This document shows positions 50,769 to 62,743 of a stretch of 64,000 nucleotides of DNA, piece after piece. The notes under the pieces are model-generated. The model did no database searches. It was not told the DNA's origin and was given only the letters and a program-made list of their open reading frames with translations. The stretch is taken from NCBI RefSeq assembly GCF_021134715.1, contig NC_060021.1:9642501-9706500 (forward strand), given 5' to 3'. Position 1 is the first letter of the stretch, and every line of letters starts with the position of its first letter. A program made the translations under genes and the position numbers. This DNA is from Daphnia pulex (Eukaryota > Arthropoda > Branchiopoda > Diplostraca > Daphniidae).

Positions 50769-53700
50769 TCAACCAAACAGATTGGTGAACAGATTATCCA
50801 TTTGCGATCGCAGCGTGATGAGGAGGCCAGTCAGTCCCGTTGGATGGGGAACGTCCTGATTCAATAAAGCGTCCGTGAAAGAAAAAGAAATGATCATTGA
50901 ATTACACTGTTCTGCACGAACAGCCTCAAAATCTTTTTAGCTGTTATTTTGTGAAAATGTATCGTTTCTTTTGTCCGGGGAAAACCCTGGCGAAAATCTA
51001 ATCCCGTTTTTTTAATTTTGTATAATTCTTTCTTAACGGGGAGTCGCTAATTAATTGGGTCCGTACCTGTTTATTAGAGATGGTCGGTTGCCGTTTGTTC
51101 GGTCGCTCATCACCCGGCGACAGCGAATAGTAGTTACTGACCTCGTCCAGAGCTCCGAAAGCGTTTTTAGAATCCACCTGTTGCAGCGAATTCCCATTCA
51201 AAGTAATTAATAATGCATCAAAGTTGACTCGTAAAAAAACCTCGTCTTTTATTATACCTGTTTGAACAGCGTCAGATTGACTTGGGTGGCGTGGTGATCC
51301 GTAACGCTGAAATCGTCTTCGACCGGTTCGTAACCTTCTTTGTAAGCCTGGCGTTCATCAAACAAACAAATAAACACGAACGTCAATAGTTCCACGAATT
51401 AAAACGGGAGCGATGAAATGGATTTGTCCCGTTTTGTTTTACCTCGATCCGGTAGTAGCCCGGCAAGAGGATCCGCCAATATTCTCCGTGTTTGGTCGTT
51501 TGGAACGGAGCGTCGCGACCTTTGATTTTCATGGCGACGTTCTCCAGCGGTCGGCCGTTGCCGTCGGTCACGAACCCGCGGACGCCGCGGTGGGCCTCGC
51601 CGACGAAGCGGACGAGCGCCTGTCGGTGTTCACTCCAGTGGAGTGGCAGCTCGGCCGCTGGCGGGTACTTGCAGCAGGCCATTTCAACGGTGATCTCCAT
51701 CGTTCCCGTCCAAACGTAGGAATAGTCTTGAGCCCCGCCCGTCAACGGGTACCAGGCCGCTCCGTTGGTCGTCCCGTTGGGGAACGAAGGGGAGCCGGGC
51801 TTGCAGGCCACACCTTGATACATGGTGGCGTGATTGCGGGCGTACAACGTGGCCAGGTGATGGAAGACATCGTCATCCGGCGTCTGTGACGGAGTGGGAG
51901 CGAACGCTTGGTAAACTACACCCCCAAACATCAAAGTTTTTTAACCCCCCAAAAAATAATTAATTAGAAACAAAAAGAATTTGAATGTTGAAATGGTTTC
52001 TACCCGAATTGGGTGTGTTATCGAAAGGGTAGGAAGCGACTAGAGCGCCAGCGTGAAGTCCGGCCGACAGGGTAAACTGAATTTTGGCGATCCATTCCTT
52101 GTAGGCTTCAGTTTCCGGCTGGAGACGTTTCGTGTTCTGCTTGAAGTAGTCTGGGAAATTTCGATTCAAATCGAAACCGCGGGCGTTGTACCTGTGGCGA
52201 GGAAATGTGTCTTTAGATGCGTGTGCAACTGTACACACACACAACCGGTGTGTGTGTCTAGTTGTTGCTGTTTCTTTTGTGGATATATAATCACATCAAG
52301 ACATTTCGGTTAGGGGGGGAGAAAGAAAAAGAAAAGAATAAAACCTTCACCACCACCAGCCGTGCATCCGTAAAAGACGGATGGATGGTGGTGATGAAGA
52401 TGATGGATGACGTGTGTGTGTGTGTTGGTGTTACCTTCCTTGACCACCGGTGCAAGTGCCCTCGCGGGCCACTTCGAATCCGTCTGGATTGAGACTTGGC
52501 AAGATGTGGATTCGCGTCTGGTCCAGCAGCCAGCGGATGTAAGCGTCTTCCCTGTAGCTCTTGACTAAATGCTGTTTGTTTGTTTTTGTATTTTTCGGGA
52601 AGAGAACAGTTCAATTATTTTGGGGGTTTGGGAAAAGGAGAAATAAAGGAAGGTTTTCACCTGGATGAGATGCAGAGCCATTTCCCTGCTGACGGCCTCG
52701 TTGCCGTGGATGTTGGCCACGTACTTGACATCCGGTTTGCCTTTCATGTGCTGGAACGGAGACGACGAGACCACCATCACCCACAAATCGCGACCTGTTG
52801 GGTGCATTAGGGCGGTCCACCGTTATAGAAACAGCAGAGAGAAAAAACAAAACAAAAACAAAAGAACAAATAGACGAGAAGTTAGTTAGTTCCCAACAAT
52901 AGAACCGACAGAATTTAATGAAAAAGAGCACCGCGCTCTCGACCTCCATTTCGCTGTTTTAATTCTCAACTCCTTTTTGTTGTTTTTTCCAGAGTCTGTC
53001 AAAAAGAACAGCAGGACGGGAAGAAAAAAAGAAGAAATAGAAATACCGCAGCACTTTGTCGGATCGTAAAATCCGACAGTTGCACTTGTCGGTCACTTTT
53101 GTACAGACGGTGGTCGGTAGATTTTGATGTTACATCTAGCGGGATTGTCAAAAGCAGCTGACAACCGAGCACGAGGCTTCTAAACACATCTGCGTTTTTT
53201 TTTTTAATTCTTTCGCACAACAATCTCTTCTTATCGGTAGGATGTTTAGGTCACTAGTTTACGCCCTGGAAAACTCAATTTTCGCTCGTGAACAAGTTAA
53301 AAGAAGCGCTCGTGGTTTTTCTTTTTTTCTTATAATTGACGAGGTTGGCTGGGGATTTACAAAAGAGTCGGTCGACCCAACGGTATAAGCACAGCCAGTC
53401 AAAAAAAGAAAGAAAGAAATTTGACTCGTGGGAAAAGAAAGAAAATTTATTTCCAATTTGATTCATTTCCCTCCACGCGCTCTTTAGCGTCAACTCATTG
53501 ACCCCGGTCGCTTTTGCTGGAAGAAGTAAGAAGGAGAAACGTAACGGGTTTCTTGTTCTTTCGACATCTAGGCACCAAACGCGTCTGTTGGATTCTATCT
53601 ATACTATACCGCAAGGTAGTAGTCGGATGGCAGCGGTGTCTAATAATGTATTAGACTAGGCGCCGTTGAACGTGAATTCGGTGTTGCGAGACAAATCGGG

Positions 53701-54553
53701 AGATTGGGACACGGAACGTCTACTGCACCTCCTCGTGATTGCCGCTGTATCATCTTGTAAAATCGGGAGAGAAAAAGAAAAAAAAAAGGAGAAAAAGATC
53801 CCGTCTGTCAAAGATCTAACGGGCATTTTTTTCTTTTTGTCTTCTCAAAAGGGCTGGAAGAAAAAAAAGTGGCAATTTGGTCCAACCGGCTGCTGCTGCT
53901 GGATCGGCCGCAATCAACTTCAGATTGCAATAACAAAAATTGGTGGACTGTGACGACGATAGTCTGAGTCGTCGCAGTGCCAGTAACCACTTGACGATTG
54001 GCCCCAAACAAGAAAGAACAGAAATGAATTGTTCACCTTGAACGGATTTGCCGATGGAGTAGAGGGCCGTTAGATCTGGATTGGATGCACTAAACTGTTT
54101 TAACCAGGTCGTCATGTCCTCGTAATTGTGGTAACTGAAATCCAACGGCTTGGCAGCAGCAGCGGAGGCGGCAGCGGGTGCGGCGGAAACTGACGGTGGG
54201 ACTTGAACCGGAGCGGAAGCAGCGGAAGAGACGGACATGGATGAAGACACGGCCATGGATCCAGGTCCCATGTAATCGGCGAAAACTTCTGACGGAGGCG
54301 GAGGAGGTGGTAGCGGAGGGAGATGGCGTTGCTGGGCCGGATGCTGACTGCCGGATGCCAATGGCCATCCGCCAGCCACCGGATAGGGAAATGCAACAGG
54401 CTGCTGCTGCAGTGGCGCTGCTAGTCGACTTCGAAGCAAAGGCTGGAGATGTTGCGGCCGGATTTCCGCCCCGCGGATGAACTGCACCAGGTAGCAGTAA
54501 AGGTAAACGAAGATGACGACGAACGTCGATGTGTACCAAACGGCCGTCTTCAT
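50769..54553 (-). CDS. M14 metallocarboxypeptidase (CPM/CPD/CPE group), 574 aa
   Basis: Coding exons, 5' to 3': 54553-54037, 52794-52661, 52559-52435, 52191-52004, 51915-51443, 51347-51258, 51177-51067, 50855-50769 (stop TGA). They sum to 575 codons. Residues 6-25 form a hydrophobic signal or anchor segment, followed by about 110 residues rich in Pro, Ala, Ser and Gln (including a Pro run and poly-Ala), then one catalytic domain. Zn ligands are His202 and Glu205 in HGNEAVSRE, and His305 in GLHAGALVASYPFDN. NARGFDLNRNFPD carries substrate-binding residues, GAQDYSYV the Tyr region, and EITVEMACCKYPP the catalytic Glu (about 399). A transthyretin-like domain follows (GVRGFVTDGNGRPLENVAMK). It should remove C-terminal Lys/Arg from secretory or extracellular peptides. 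It has a single domain, unlike multi-repeat CPD, and no obvious GPI signal. The start ATG is chosen because the hydrophobic segment follows it. Confidence 0.87.
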
Positions 54554-54559
54554 TTTTCT

Positions 54560-56630
54560 GCAACTCAAAACTAACCACCCACCCAAAAAAAAACACCAAC
54601 AAAAATCTGCCCGTCTCACTCTGTAGGCGAAACAAAACCAAAAAAATTCCCGCGGGTTTCTGTCTGCTCCCGAAAAACTTTGGCGTGACTTTGAAAGGCT
54701 CGGAGTTCCGGAACTGAAAAACGGATCGGATAATTTTCTAGTGCAGCACAAAACACGAGACAAACCGAACGGCGTGACAGCACTGAACCAACTGCGTGGA
54801 GTTGTTGTAGTAACGCCGAACCACTCAAGAATGGGAGAGACACACGGAGACACACACACAGGAGAGAGAGAGAAACCGGAAAAAAAGGGAGCCCAACCAA
54901 CCAACCAACCCTCCCTTGTAGTTTGAAAAAGAAAAGAAAAAAAAATGGTTTCGTGTTTTATTATTCTTCTCTGTTAATATCTGGCCTGGGGCTCGGTACA
55001 ACGGGACTTGATGTTATTCCTCCTCCTATTCACTTTTTTTTTTTTCTTTGGCTGTGTGTGCTGCACATGGCCGCACGTAGAACGGTGCAATAGAGCTGCG
55101 GTGTTGCACAGAAGAGTCCCAGCCGCAGAGACACGACAGCCAACAACAACAACAACAACAACATGCAAAGAGAGCAGCACCACCACCGATGACGGGATGA
55201 GGAAAAAAAAAGTCACACAAATCATAGAATTGAAAAAAAGGTACGCATTTACTACCGTGAGGAAAATTCCAGTTTCTTTTCCCTCTCTGCCCAATTATCT
55301 TTTTTCATTCCGGCAAGTCTCGTCATTATTCCGGGCGGGAGGAGGGTCATATAACCAAATTGAAAAGAGGTTGCTCGTCTAGCGTCAAACAGTACGACAT
55401 TTATGACGGTGAAATTGTTGTCGGGTCCGTCCAAAAGGACATTCTCATAGGGCAATCATTCACGCTCGATATCATTCCTTTTTTTTTCATGTCTATCCCG
55501 AGTTGACGCGTGCATGTCCCGACAGCCAGTAATGGAGCTGTCCATTGCCACCACCACCACCAGACTTTGGCAGTAATATAATAGAAAAGAATTTCACCAT
55601 TTTCTCCGTTGGTGACGATGCACTCTTTTTCCACGTAGTTATGTTAAGTTGTTAGATGCTCGTTTTTCTTTTCGTCAATGATTTTTTGTTTTTAACGGTA
55701 CTTGCTATAAAGTTTTTTTGTTCTTCTTCTTTTTGGGATGAGTTGCACGCACAAAAATGTGCGCAATCTTTTGTGCATTTTCATTTTTTTTCTTTTTTTT
55801 TTTCGATTTATTTCGCAAGCGGCGACTTTTCATGCACTGAGCCGGTCCTCTATCTCTCTCTCTCTCGACGACAGCTGTTATTTCAAGTCGTTAGTCTTGT
55901 TGAGGAAGTTATTGCCTTGCCCCCGTGTGTGTGTGTGTATCGTCATCACACATGTGTCTCTCGTCCTAAATGGGCGAAGCCGAGAAAATGACCGTGGAAT
56001 TTTGTTTTATTTTCTTTTGAGGGCCCTGCGCATAACAAGTTTGACCCTTTTTCTTTTTCTTTTAGCTGTATGCTAACTTAATGATAGCCCACGACGTTAT
56101 ATAATAGTATTGTTTAAAAAATTGCTTTGGAAAAAGAAAATGTTTCATCCGATTCCCACCCATCGGTTAAACATGTCGGCATGGCGCCTCTTTTTGTTGT
56201 TTTTCAAATAGAAGAAGAAAAGTAGAGTTTCCGGTAGTACTACCTGGCCGAACGGTGAGATAGCATAGAAAACGGCAACGCCCCGTGCTGTTGTTGTTCC
56301 TGCTGTGCCAGCGGGAGGCCGTTCATCCGTCTTTTAAAAAATGACTCGACCCAGACAAACGCCGCCAACCCAACATTGCAAACTATTACCTACCTCCCCC
56401 GGAGCTGACACTCTTGTCGGCTCGTTTTCTCCTTCTCCTTGGAAGACCCAAGAAAAACAAAAAAGGAATTGCCGAAAGAATCTGAAGGGAAATAAATAAT
56501 GATCGACTATTGCCTCTCTTTAGTGTGAATGACCATGTGAAATGGGAGAAGGAGAAACAGCAAAGATGGAAATCGAAGGTTGTGAGCTGTGTGTGCGTGT
56601 GTGGACCGTTGTGGTGGAGATGAGACAGGC
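54560..56630. other. Carboxypeptidase 5' flank with microsatellites
   Basis: No gene is supported. The minus-strand frame of the carboxypeptidase stays open upstream to about 54904, but that extension is Phe/Ser/Cys-rich and probably leader sequence. Simple repeats include AACC units (about 54896-54910), CAA units (about 55142-55162), TC (about 55856-55868) and GT (about 55925-55938). The carboxypeptidase promoter is probably in this stretch; I see no clear TATA box. Confidence 0.4.
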
Positions 56631-56635
56631 CCAAG

Positions 56636-57048
56636 ATGATCGTCGGTGTTGCTCCGAGGGGGTTTGTTACGGTTTCTGGGCTGCTGCTGCTACTGCTGCT
56701 TCTTCTTCTTCTTCTCGGTAATGAGAAGAGCAATGAACTTGTAGAGTCGTTCTCTCTTCTAACTCCGCGTTATCTACGAAAGGAAGGGCAAGATGGAAGA
56801 GGAAATAAAATACAGACGGAAACAACAGCTGTTGGCTCACGTCGGCACGCCACAACTCTTTAGCAATCATTTTTTACAGAGAATTTTTCAAAGCGGAATA
56901 AAATTCTCCCTTGCTTTACTGGTAATTTTCTATTTTTTTTTCAGCTGAAAATACTGTACATAGCCTCCAGAATAGTAACTCTATTTTGGCCTCAATCCTT
57001 CAATCACATACGGCAGTAAGTAACACATGGAAGGGAGGGAGCAGCTAG
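56636..57048 (+). CDS. Speculative short secreted peptide, two exons
   Basis: Exon 1 (56636-56717) encodes a 15-residue start then twelve Leu from a CTG/CTT microsatellite, and ends at a GTAATG donor. Exon 2 starts at 56945 after a very strong acceptor (a T run then CAG). In frame this gives a Leu-rich signal peptide followed by Ala-Glu-Asn, a textbook cleavage context, and about 30 further residues including ILASILQSHTA, to a stop at 57046-57048. A further donor (GCA/GTAAGT) lies at 57015. No family is recognised. The Leu run could simply be repeat-encoded chance, so this is weak. Confidence 0.22.
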
Positions 57049-57348
57049 TGATATTTTAGCTTTTGGGGATTTTTTGCGCTGAGGAGAGTTGGGAAAGAAA
57101 AATCACACGCCACATAGTGGCGGTTTTGACTCCTTTCGGCGTGAATTCCTAGACGGTTCATGACGACAGAAGGGGCAGGTAATAGACACTCGCAAGCCAA
57201 GGGGGGGTAAAATATTCTGTTCTCTTTTCTGTTTTGTGTACCTCCATTTTTTTTTTCAATCAACAATCAACAACACGTAACTGTCAACAGAAAATTATAT
57301 CAAAAGCTTCTCGTTAAAATAAACAAATTTGTTTTTCCCCTTTCTATA

Positions 57349-60300
57349 CTAGTCTGATGCTTCCGTGGCGGAATGGGTAAAGTGGAGTGACTGGCCCATT
57401 CGAATCTTCTCCCCCGGTCGGATTTTGAACTCGAAATCTTTTGGCGCTTCGAAAATGAGAACGATGGTGGACCCGAGATTGAATTCGCCGAAAATTTCGC
57501 CTTTTTGGAGCGGGATTTCATCCGAATCTTCTGGGCACATGTAGCGGTCGTAGTAAGGCAAGGGCAGGGCCCACTTTGTGCAGTTGGTTCTCAGCTTCTC
57601 GTCGGCGTAGACTCGGATGGAGCCAACGTTAGTGGCGCCAACCGGCGTCATTGAGAAGAAGCCGTGAGCCCATCGCCCAACGTACACCGCCCGCTCGTTG
57701 AGGCTGAATAATCCGGCCACCCATTTGGCGATGCTCGGATTGACGCTGAGCAACGCTCCTGGAAAGTGTCGTCTAAAATTGACTGTCCAATCCACCGGCG
57801 AATGGAAGCAGTGATAGTCTCCTATTGAACGGGTAAACGGAATTAGAAATGGATGACCTAGACCACTTTGCGGTAATGATAAATTCAGAAGAATTCAACT
57901 TCAGCTTATAAATACCTGGGGCTAGGTAGATAACGCAATGGAACAAGTCGTTATCTTTGTTGACGAGAAGTGATTTTTCGTATTCCAACTCAGTCTGGCC
58001 GGCGGGTTGGACTTCAGGTCCATTTCGCCAGTATGCTGGACCGAGAAACTCACCCAACGAGTAGCTCACGCCCTTGACCTGTTCCATCATGCCTTTGGGG
58101 AAATTTTGAAAAAGGGAATTGATTACTAGTTGTTGATGTAAAAACAAATCGATACGTAATTATGCGACAAAACTCACCGGCCGTGACACGACCAAAGTTG
58201 AGCACCGTGCCATCCGACGGGGCAACCACCGAGCTGGCCGGTTCGATCGGTCTAACTCCGCTTTTGAGTTTCCTTCGAAAGAATTCGGCCAAACATGAAT
58301 AATTTTCCAGATTACCATCGAGCGCTTCCTCCAGGTTGCAGTTAAACGTTCGTGCGTAAAGACCCTGCATTATTATTTGGAAGAAGAAGAAAGAAAAAAA
58401 AAAGAAAGGAATGATGAAATCCTGAAATTCATTGCCGGAAGCATAGGGAAATATTTACCAGAATCGGTTGTCGCGCCCAAACCGGTAAATGACGGTTGGT
58501 TAACCAACCCCAAGCGCGCGATATGGCCCGGAAAGGGATGATACGATAATAAAGCACCTAATTATAGCAGGCGATAAAAAAAATACAGATCGCAAAAATT
58601 AAATGACCATGAAAGAAACCTCTCTGGTTAATCGATAATAAATAGGGTCTTGGTCTATACCTCCCAATCCTTGGCGATAAGTTCTGGCGATTGCTCTGGG
58701 TGGGCATTTTTTCTCCGGAATTGTTGAAAGGCGAGGGCCAGCAATCCAATGCCGAAGAAGAACTGGACGTAGACGAAAGGTTTGACGATGAAACGTCTCC
58801 AGCGAGAATTCTTGGCGCCTTTGAATGCGGCAGTGGTTGCCGCTGTGGCAGCGATCGTTGTTTTGACATCGCCTGATTCGCCAGTCGACGATGATGACAC
58901 GCTTCGCCTGAAGATCGACCTCGTTAGTGGTCCTTTAGTTCGAAAAGTGAAAAGTGAAAATGGTACCATTAGAATCGGACAAGAAACGTTTTATATTGAA
59001 ACAAGTTATTTTTAGCGCGTTTTTTTTTTCGGTTTAGGGTTTGTTTGGGGGTTTAAAACAATCCTCAAGTAGTGAGAAAGAAAAACGTGATTTTCGTGCG
59101 AATTGTTGAGATGCGCCACACACCAGTTTCATGATATCCGGTCGAAGCAACTTCGCGTGACGATAGAACGCGTCATCAAACGGTAAAAAGAAAAAGTCAG
59201 AAATTTACCAAAAGGCTCTAATGAATATTGTTTGCAATAGGAGATAAACAAAAAGACGTGGCGCAGAGATTGGTGGAGTAATCTAACAACTTCTGCTAGC
59301 CGCTGGGCATATCACGCGACCGGGCGGGAACCAATCACGCTAACCCGGCAACCGAAAGTCACTTTTCCGAGTGATGCTTACACAATAGCTAAGTTGGCCT
59401 TGAGATTCTGTTAAAGAAAAAGGAAAATCTTTTTCCTATTTCTTAAAAGCAAGTAGTAAACTTTTTGAACTCGCTTAACTTCCCGGCAAACGGATCCTTT
59501 CTCCATGACGACGGTTACATCATGATTACACGCCGTCAATGAGTGATCAGTTAAAAAGATTACAAAGAGCCGAGGGAACTAACCTTTCCACCTTGGGGTC
59601 CATTTTTTGGGACGGGGGATAGAAGGCCGCCGGAGCCAATGGGTTGCCACTGCCCCCTCTCCTATGGTGCCGGACAAACGCGTTGCTAGAGTCACTTTCA
59701 TGTTGACGACCTCCGTCGAACAGACCACACGAAACGGCTTCCCCCGAAAGACTGGACTGTCCAGAGTTGTGTGAACAACAAAGGAGGAAAGAGATTTGTA
59801 TAGGAAATTCAGCTTATCGGTGCTGCTTGGTAGTCGTTGGTGAGTGGGCGGTCTACGGAATGAGAATCAAATCGCATTTCAAATAGGGAGGGAGAGATAC
59901 GAGAACACACTCAGTCGAGCATACGCAAAAATCATTCAAGTGAATCTTGGCGGATTGAGAATTGCCAAGAGGATTTCACTTTATGGAGAAGCTCTCACTT
60001 TCAACAAGTTTCCTTTCTTGTCGCAAAAACTTTTCGTTTACCAACTTTTTCGTGTGCCGTAGCGATTGCTTAATCCGATTTCCTTTTTCTGCAACGGCTT
60101 TTTAGTTAAGTTTTTCGATTGACATAACTTCTTTTGTTTTTTTGAAAAACCGCCTTCAGTTATAAAAAGATTTAAATTCGTTGTCGAAACGCTAGTCAAC
60201 AACCTTTATCTAGCAAGTAACAATCATCCAGGAAGTCTGGAAATGACTTCCTTGGGTCATTCTAGATTTGTTGCGTAACTTTGTCGTTTAAAAAGCGCCA

Positions 60301-60577
60301 TCGAACAAACGGAAATGGAAACGCGCCATTTAGGCTCTTGACACAATTCGTTTTCTTATCGTGTTGATCCCTGATTGAAGGTTGGTAATTATGGAAAAAA
60401 AAAAAAACTAACAAGGTTACCTGTTGAATAGCACATGACATTTATGCATCGAACATCTCCGGGCCGCCAGGACGAGGACATCCATTGGTTAGCGTATTTT
60501 TGTTGACGTGGGAGGTACACTCGATGAAGATTTACTCGGAAGGCCGTCAAGGGTACACGAACAAACAAGGCTGACAT
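57349..60577 (-). CDS. PISD: Mitochondrial phosphatidylserine decarboxylase, 454 aa
   Basis: Coding exons, 5' to 3': 60577-60421, 58932-58661, 58557-58459, 58364-58178, 58092-57916, 57821-57349 (stop). They sum to 455 codons. The enzyme makes phosphatidylethanolamine from phosphatidylserine at the mitochondrial inner membrane. The first exon is an Arg-rich, acid-poor presequence. A hydrophobic inner-membrane segment (VYVQFFFGIGLLALAF) and the catalytic region follow: LAEFFRRKLK, PSDGTVLNFG, VKGVSYSLGEFLGP, HCVIYLAPGDYHCFHSP and FNLGSTIVLIFEAPKDF. The LGST motif is where the proenzyme self-cleaves and the Ser (about 415) becomes the pyruvoyl group. The core aligns throughout with human PISD as I recall it. 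Alternative model: translation from the ATG at 58969, continuous with exon 2, gives 414 aa with a shorter N-terminus (MVPFSLFTFRTKG). Confidence 0.92.
59016..60400. promoter_or_regulatory. First PISD intron or internal promoter region
   Basis: If the upstream exon at 60421-60577 is used, this is the first intron. If transcription starts near 58969, it is the promoter. It includes a GC-richer block (about 59270-59350) with ACCAATCAC (CCAAT-like) and GCGACCGGGCGGGAAC (E2F/GC-like), the kind of elements common at housekeeping promoters. No coding exon is seen; short forward frames near 59844-60062 lack motifs. Confidence 0.3.
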
Positions 60578-61328
60578 GCTCAAGAACTAGAGAAACTTCC
60601 AGAAAAAATTGAGAATATGATAAACAATCAAGGGTCACGTTGGTTTAGAAGATGTTTATCAAAATTTGATGTGTCATGTTGGTGGGTATATTGACGTGTT
60701 CCCTAGTGCAATATTCTGAAAGCTAGCATCAGCAAGCAACAACATAGCAACCCAAAAAGTGTTGCTGCAGTGAAAACCAGAATGTTTTGGTTGTAAACCA
60801 GTTTCGAAAATTTCCATGTTCATCAAAACTGAGAAATAAAATCAGCAAAAAGAGAAGAAAGCTGACACCAATGTGGAAATGATTAATGCTATGGAAATTG
60901 ACACTATTTAAAACACGAAAATTGTGTGGTATTGAATGTAGAATCGAGATAAACATAAGAAATAACAAGTAGCAACTAACCATATGAAAACTGCTAACTC
61001 AATGCGATCTAACCCATGTTTCAATTTTCTCTAACCCAGTTACACTTACCTTAACGATTCAAAATATATCCAACAAGTAGAAAACGATGCATCAATTTTG
61101 ATGCTGGAAATTTTTCTCAACTAGAATTCAATTTTCAATCGTCAACATCAGCAGACGACTTAAAACGTGCCTTTCGTTTAGTCCTACCGGCCGACCGACA
61201 AGTTCTGTGTAACTGCTGAAAAAATACCCCCATTCGAATCACAAAAATGCTTTACTTAAAAATATATCTAAAGCTTTAGATAATTTATTGTAAATGAATT
61301 TCAACAAAGCATAATAAGTTTAATCGTT

Positions 61329-61553
61329 ATGTCGAGGCAACATCGGGTTATCGACTTATCGTGGAGATGTTGTTTAGCAGCACTGTTCTCGTCGTCTTCT
61401 TTTGTTTTCAAAAACACAACCTATGGTTCGATGATCTCTGGTTTTTCGTTTGGCTCATTGATGAACTGCTCAGTTTTTTATTTGCATTACAAGGCAAGAG
61501 TAGGACTTCTTTTCTCTATTGCAGGTACTAAAGGATTTTATGTGTCGTGCTGA
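61329..61553 (+). CDS. Small unrecognised ORF with downstream poly(A) signal
   Basis: An ATG-started frame of 74 codons encodes a product with hydrophobic stretches (CCLAALFSSSSFVF and MISGFSFGSLM) and a C-terminal Cys. An acceptor-like CTATTGCAG lies inside it at about 61524, so splicing could change its end. AATAAA occurs in the plus direction at about 61866, which suggests a plus-strand transcript ends here. No family is recognised, and it could be a noncoding transcript instead. Confidence 0.22.
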   Translation: MSRQHRVIDLSWRCCLAALFSSSSFVFKNTTYGSMISGFSFGSLMNCSVFYLHYKARVGLLFSIAGTKGFYVSC

Positions 61554-61899
61554 ATGTGAATCATGACCACAAAGGAAGACAACAACCATGGACAATTTTT
61601 ATTGGTATGTATACCTCTGCTGTGCTTGCACTATGTGATTAAAATTTTACTAATTTTTTAAATAATTAAATTTAATTCCAATCTTTGAGATACCTTTGAA
61701 TTAACTTCTTTCCTTGTTCCAAATTCCATAATACAGAAAGTAGTTGGACAGTGGACAAATAGGCCTGTCATTCCCTACAACTAGATCTTGTTGTGTTTCG
61801 TTTGGTCTTGCTTTATGTGATAATTAATGCTGGTTGTAGAGTTGTTTATTTTTGTTATTTTGTATAAAATAAACAAAAAATTTGAAATTTAGCAATATT

Positions 61900-62743
61900 T
61901 CACAATGCCCGTTTATTAGCTTTAGATCTTTACCGCTAGATGACCTAGGAAAGTTGACTAAAAAGCCACCTATGAGACGATTGTACAAGTTTGTTGAGAA
62001 AACCCTCGCAACGTCTCATTTGCTACGCGCTTAAAATAGATCCTTCATCAATTCCACATTATCTTCATCGATTCATCTGCGAGAAACGACGGGCATTGAA
62101 TCATTTCGAATTTTGTGACTGGAAAAGAGTTTTAGCCCGCTGAGAAAACTAGTCTCCAATCGGATTTGGATACCAACTCTTGAGATTCAGAGGTACCTCA
62201 CTTTTTGGTTCCCCAGTGGTGGCCATATGTATTAGATTCACTGAACATAGGCAAGACACAGAATGACTTCTTGATGGTGGTGGATTTTTCACGTCCTCAG
62301 GTCTAAGAACGTTTTCTTTGGCGAATTAAAATTTCTACCCGTTCCTGTGACGGAAAGAAAGCAAACACTACCCCCTACGGAACTCATCGGCCGCAAGTTG
62401 AACATTAAGCCTCGCTTTTCTACACGCAGATTTGAACGACAAAAGGGTAACGTCGTGCGTGAAAAACCGGCCCCACACAAATTACTCGTCCGGCTCACGA
62501 GATCGCAGACTCTCGTTTCCTTTTCTACCCCGAGTGAGCCCAGAACTCGACCGTCAACGATTTCTTTAGAAACCAGGGAATTGTACATTTTCAAGGTAAT
62601 GATCAGTTACTGTAATCAATCACCACACAAGTTTTGAGTTGAACCCGTCTTTTCTTACAGGCTGTTATTGGGGTTTTGTTAATTGTATGAGTATTCAAGA
62701 GTCTACTTTTCATCGGAAGTAGAAATTCTGGAGGGCAAACACA
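61900..62743 (+). promoter_or_regulatory. Ataxin-2 5' flank and probable 5' UTR intron
   Basis: A donor (TTTTCAAG/GTAATG) near 62596 and an acceptor (TTTCTTACAG) ending at 62660 define a likely short 5' UTR intron of about 65 nt. The leader would then continue to the ATG at 62744. The open frame at 62347-62637 spans this block but has no recognisable motifs and ends before the ATG, so I read it as 5' UTR. No TATA box is evident. Confidence 0.35.

Noticed and set aside
53816..54904. Single minus-strand ORF of 362 codons as the carboxypeptidase start
   Set aside because: The part upstream of 54553 lacks protein character, and the part after 54037 runs into an intron. The splice at 54037/52794 restores the M14 domain exactly.
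58558..59015. Forward and reverse ORFs overlapping the PISD membrane exon
   Set aside because: They are shadows in other frames of the exon encoding the inner-membrane segment.
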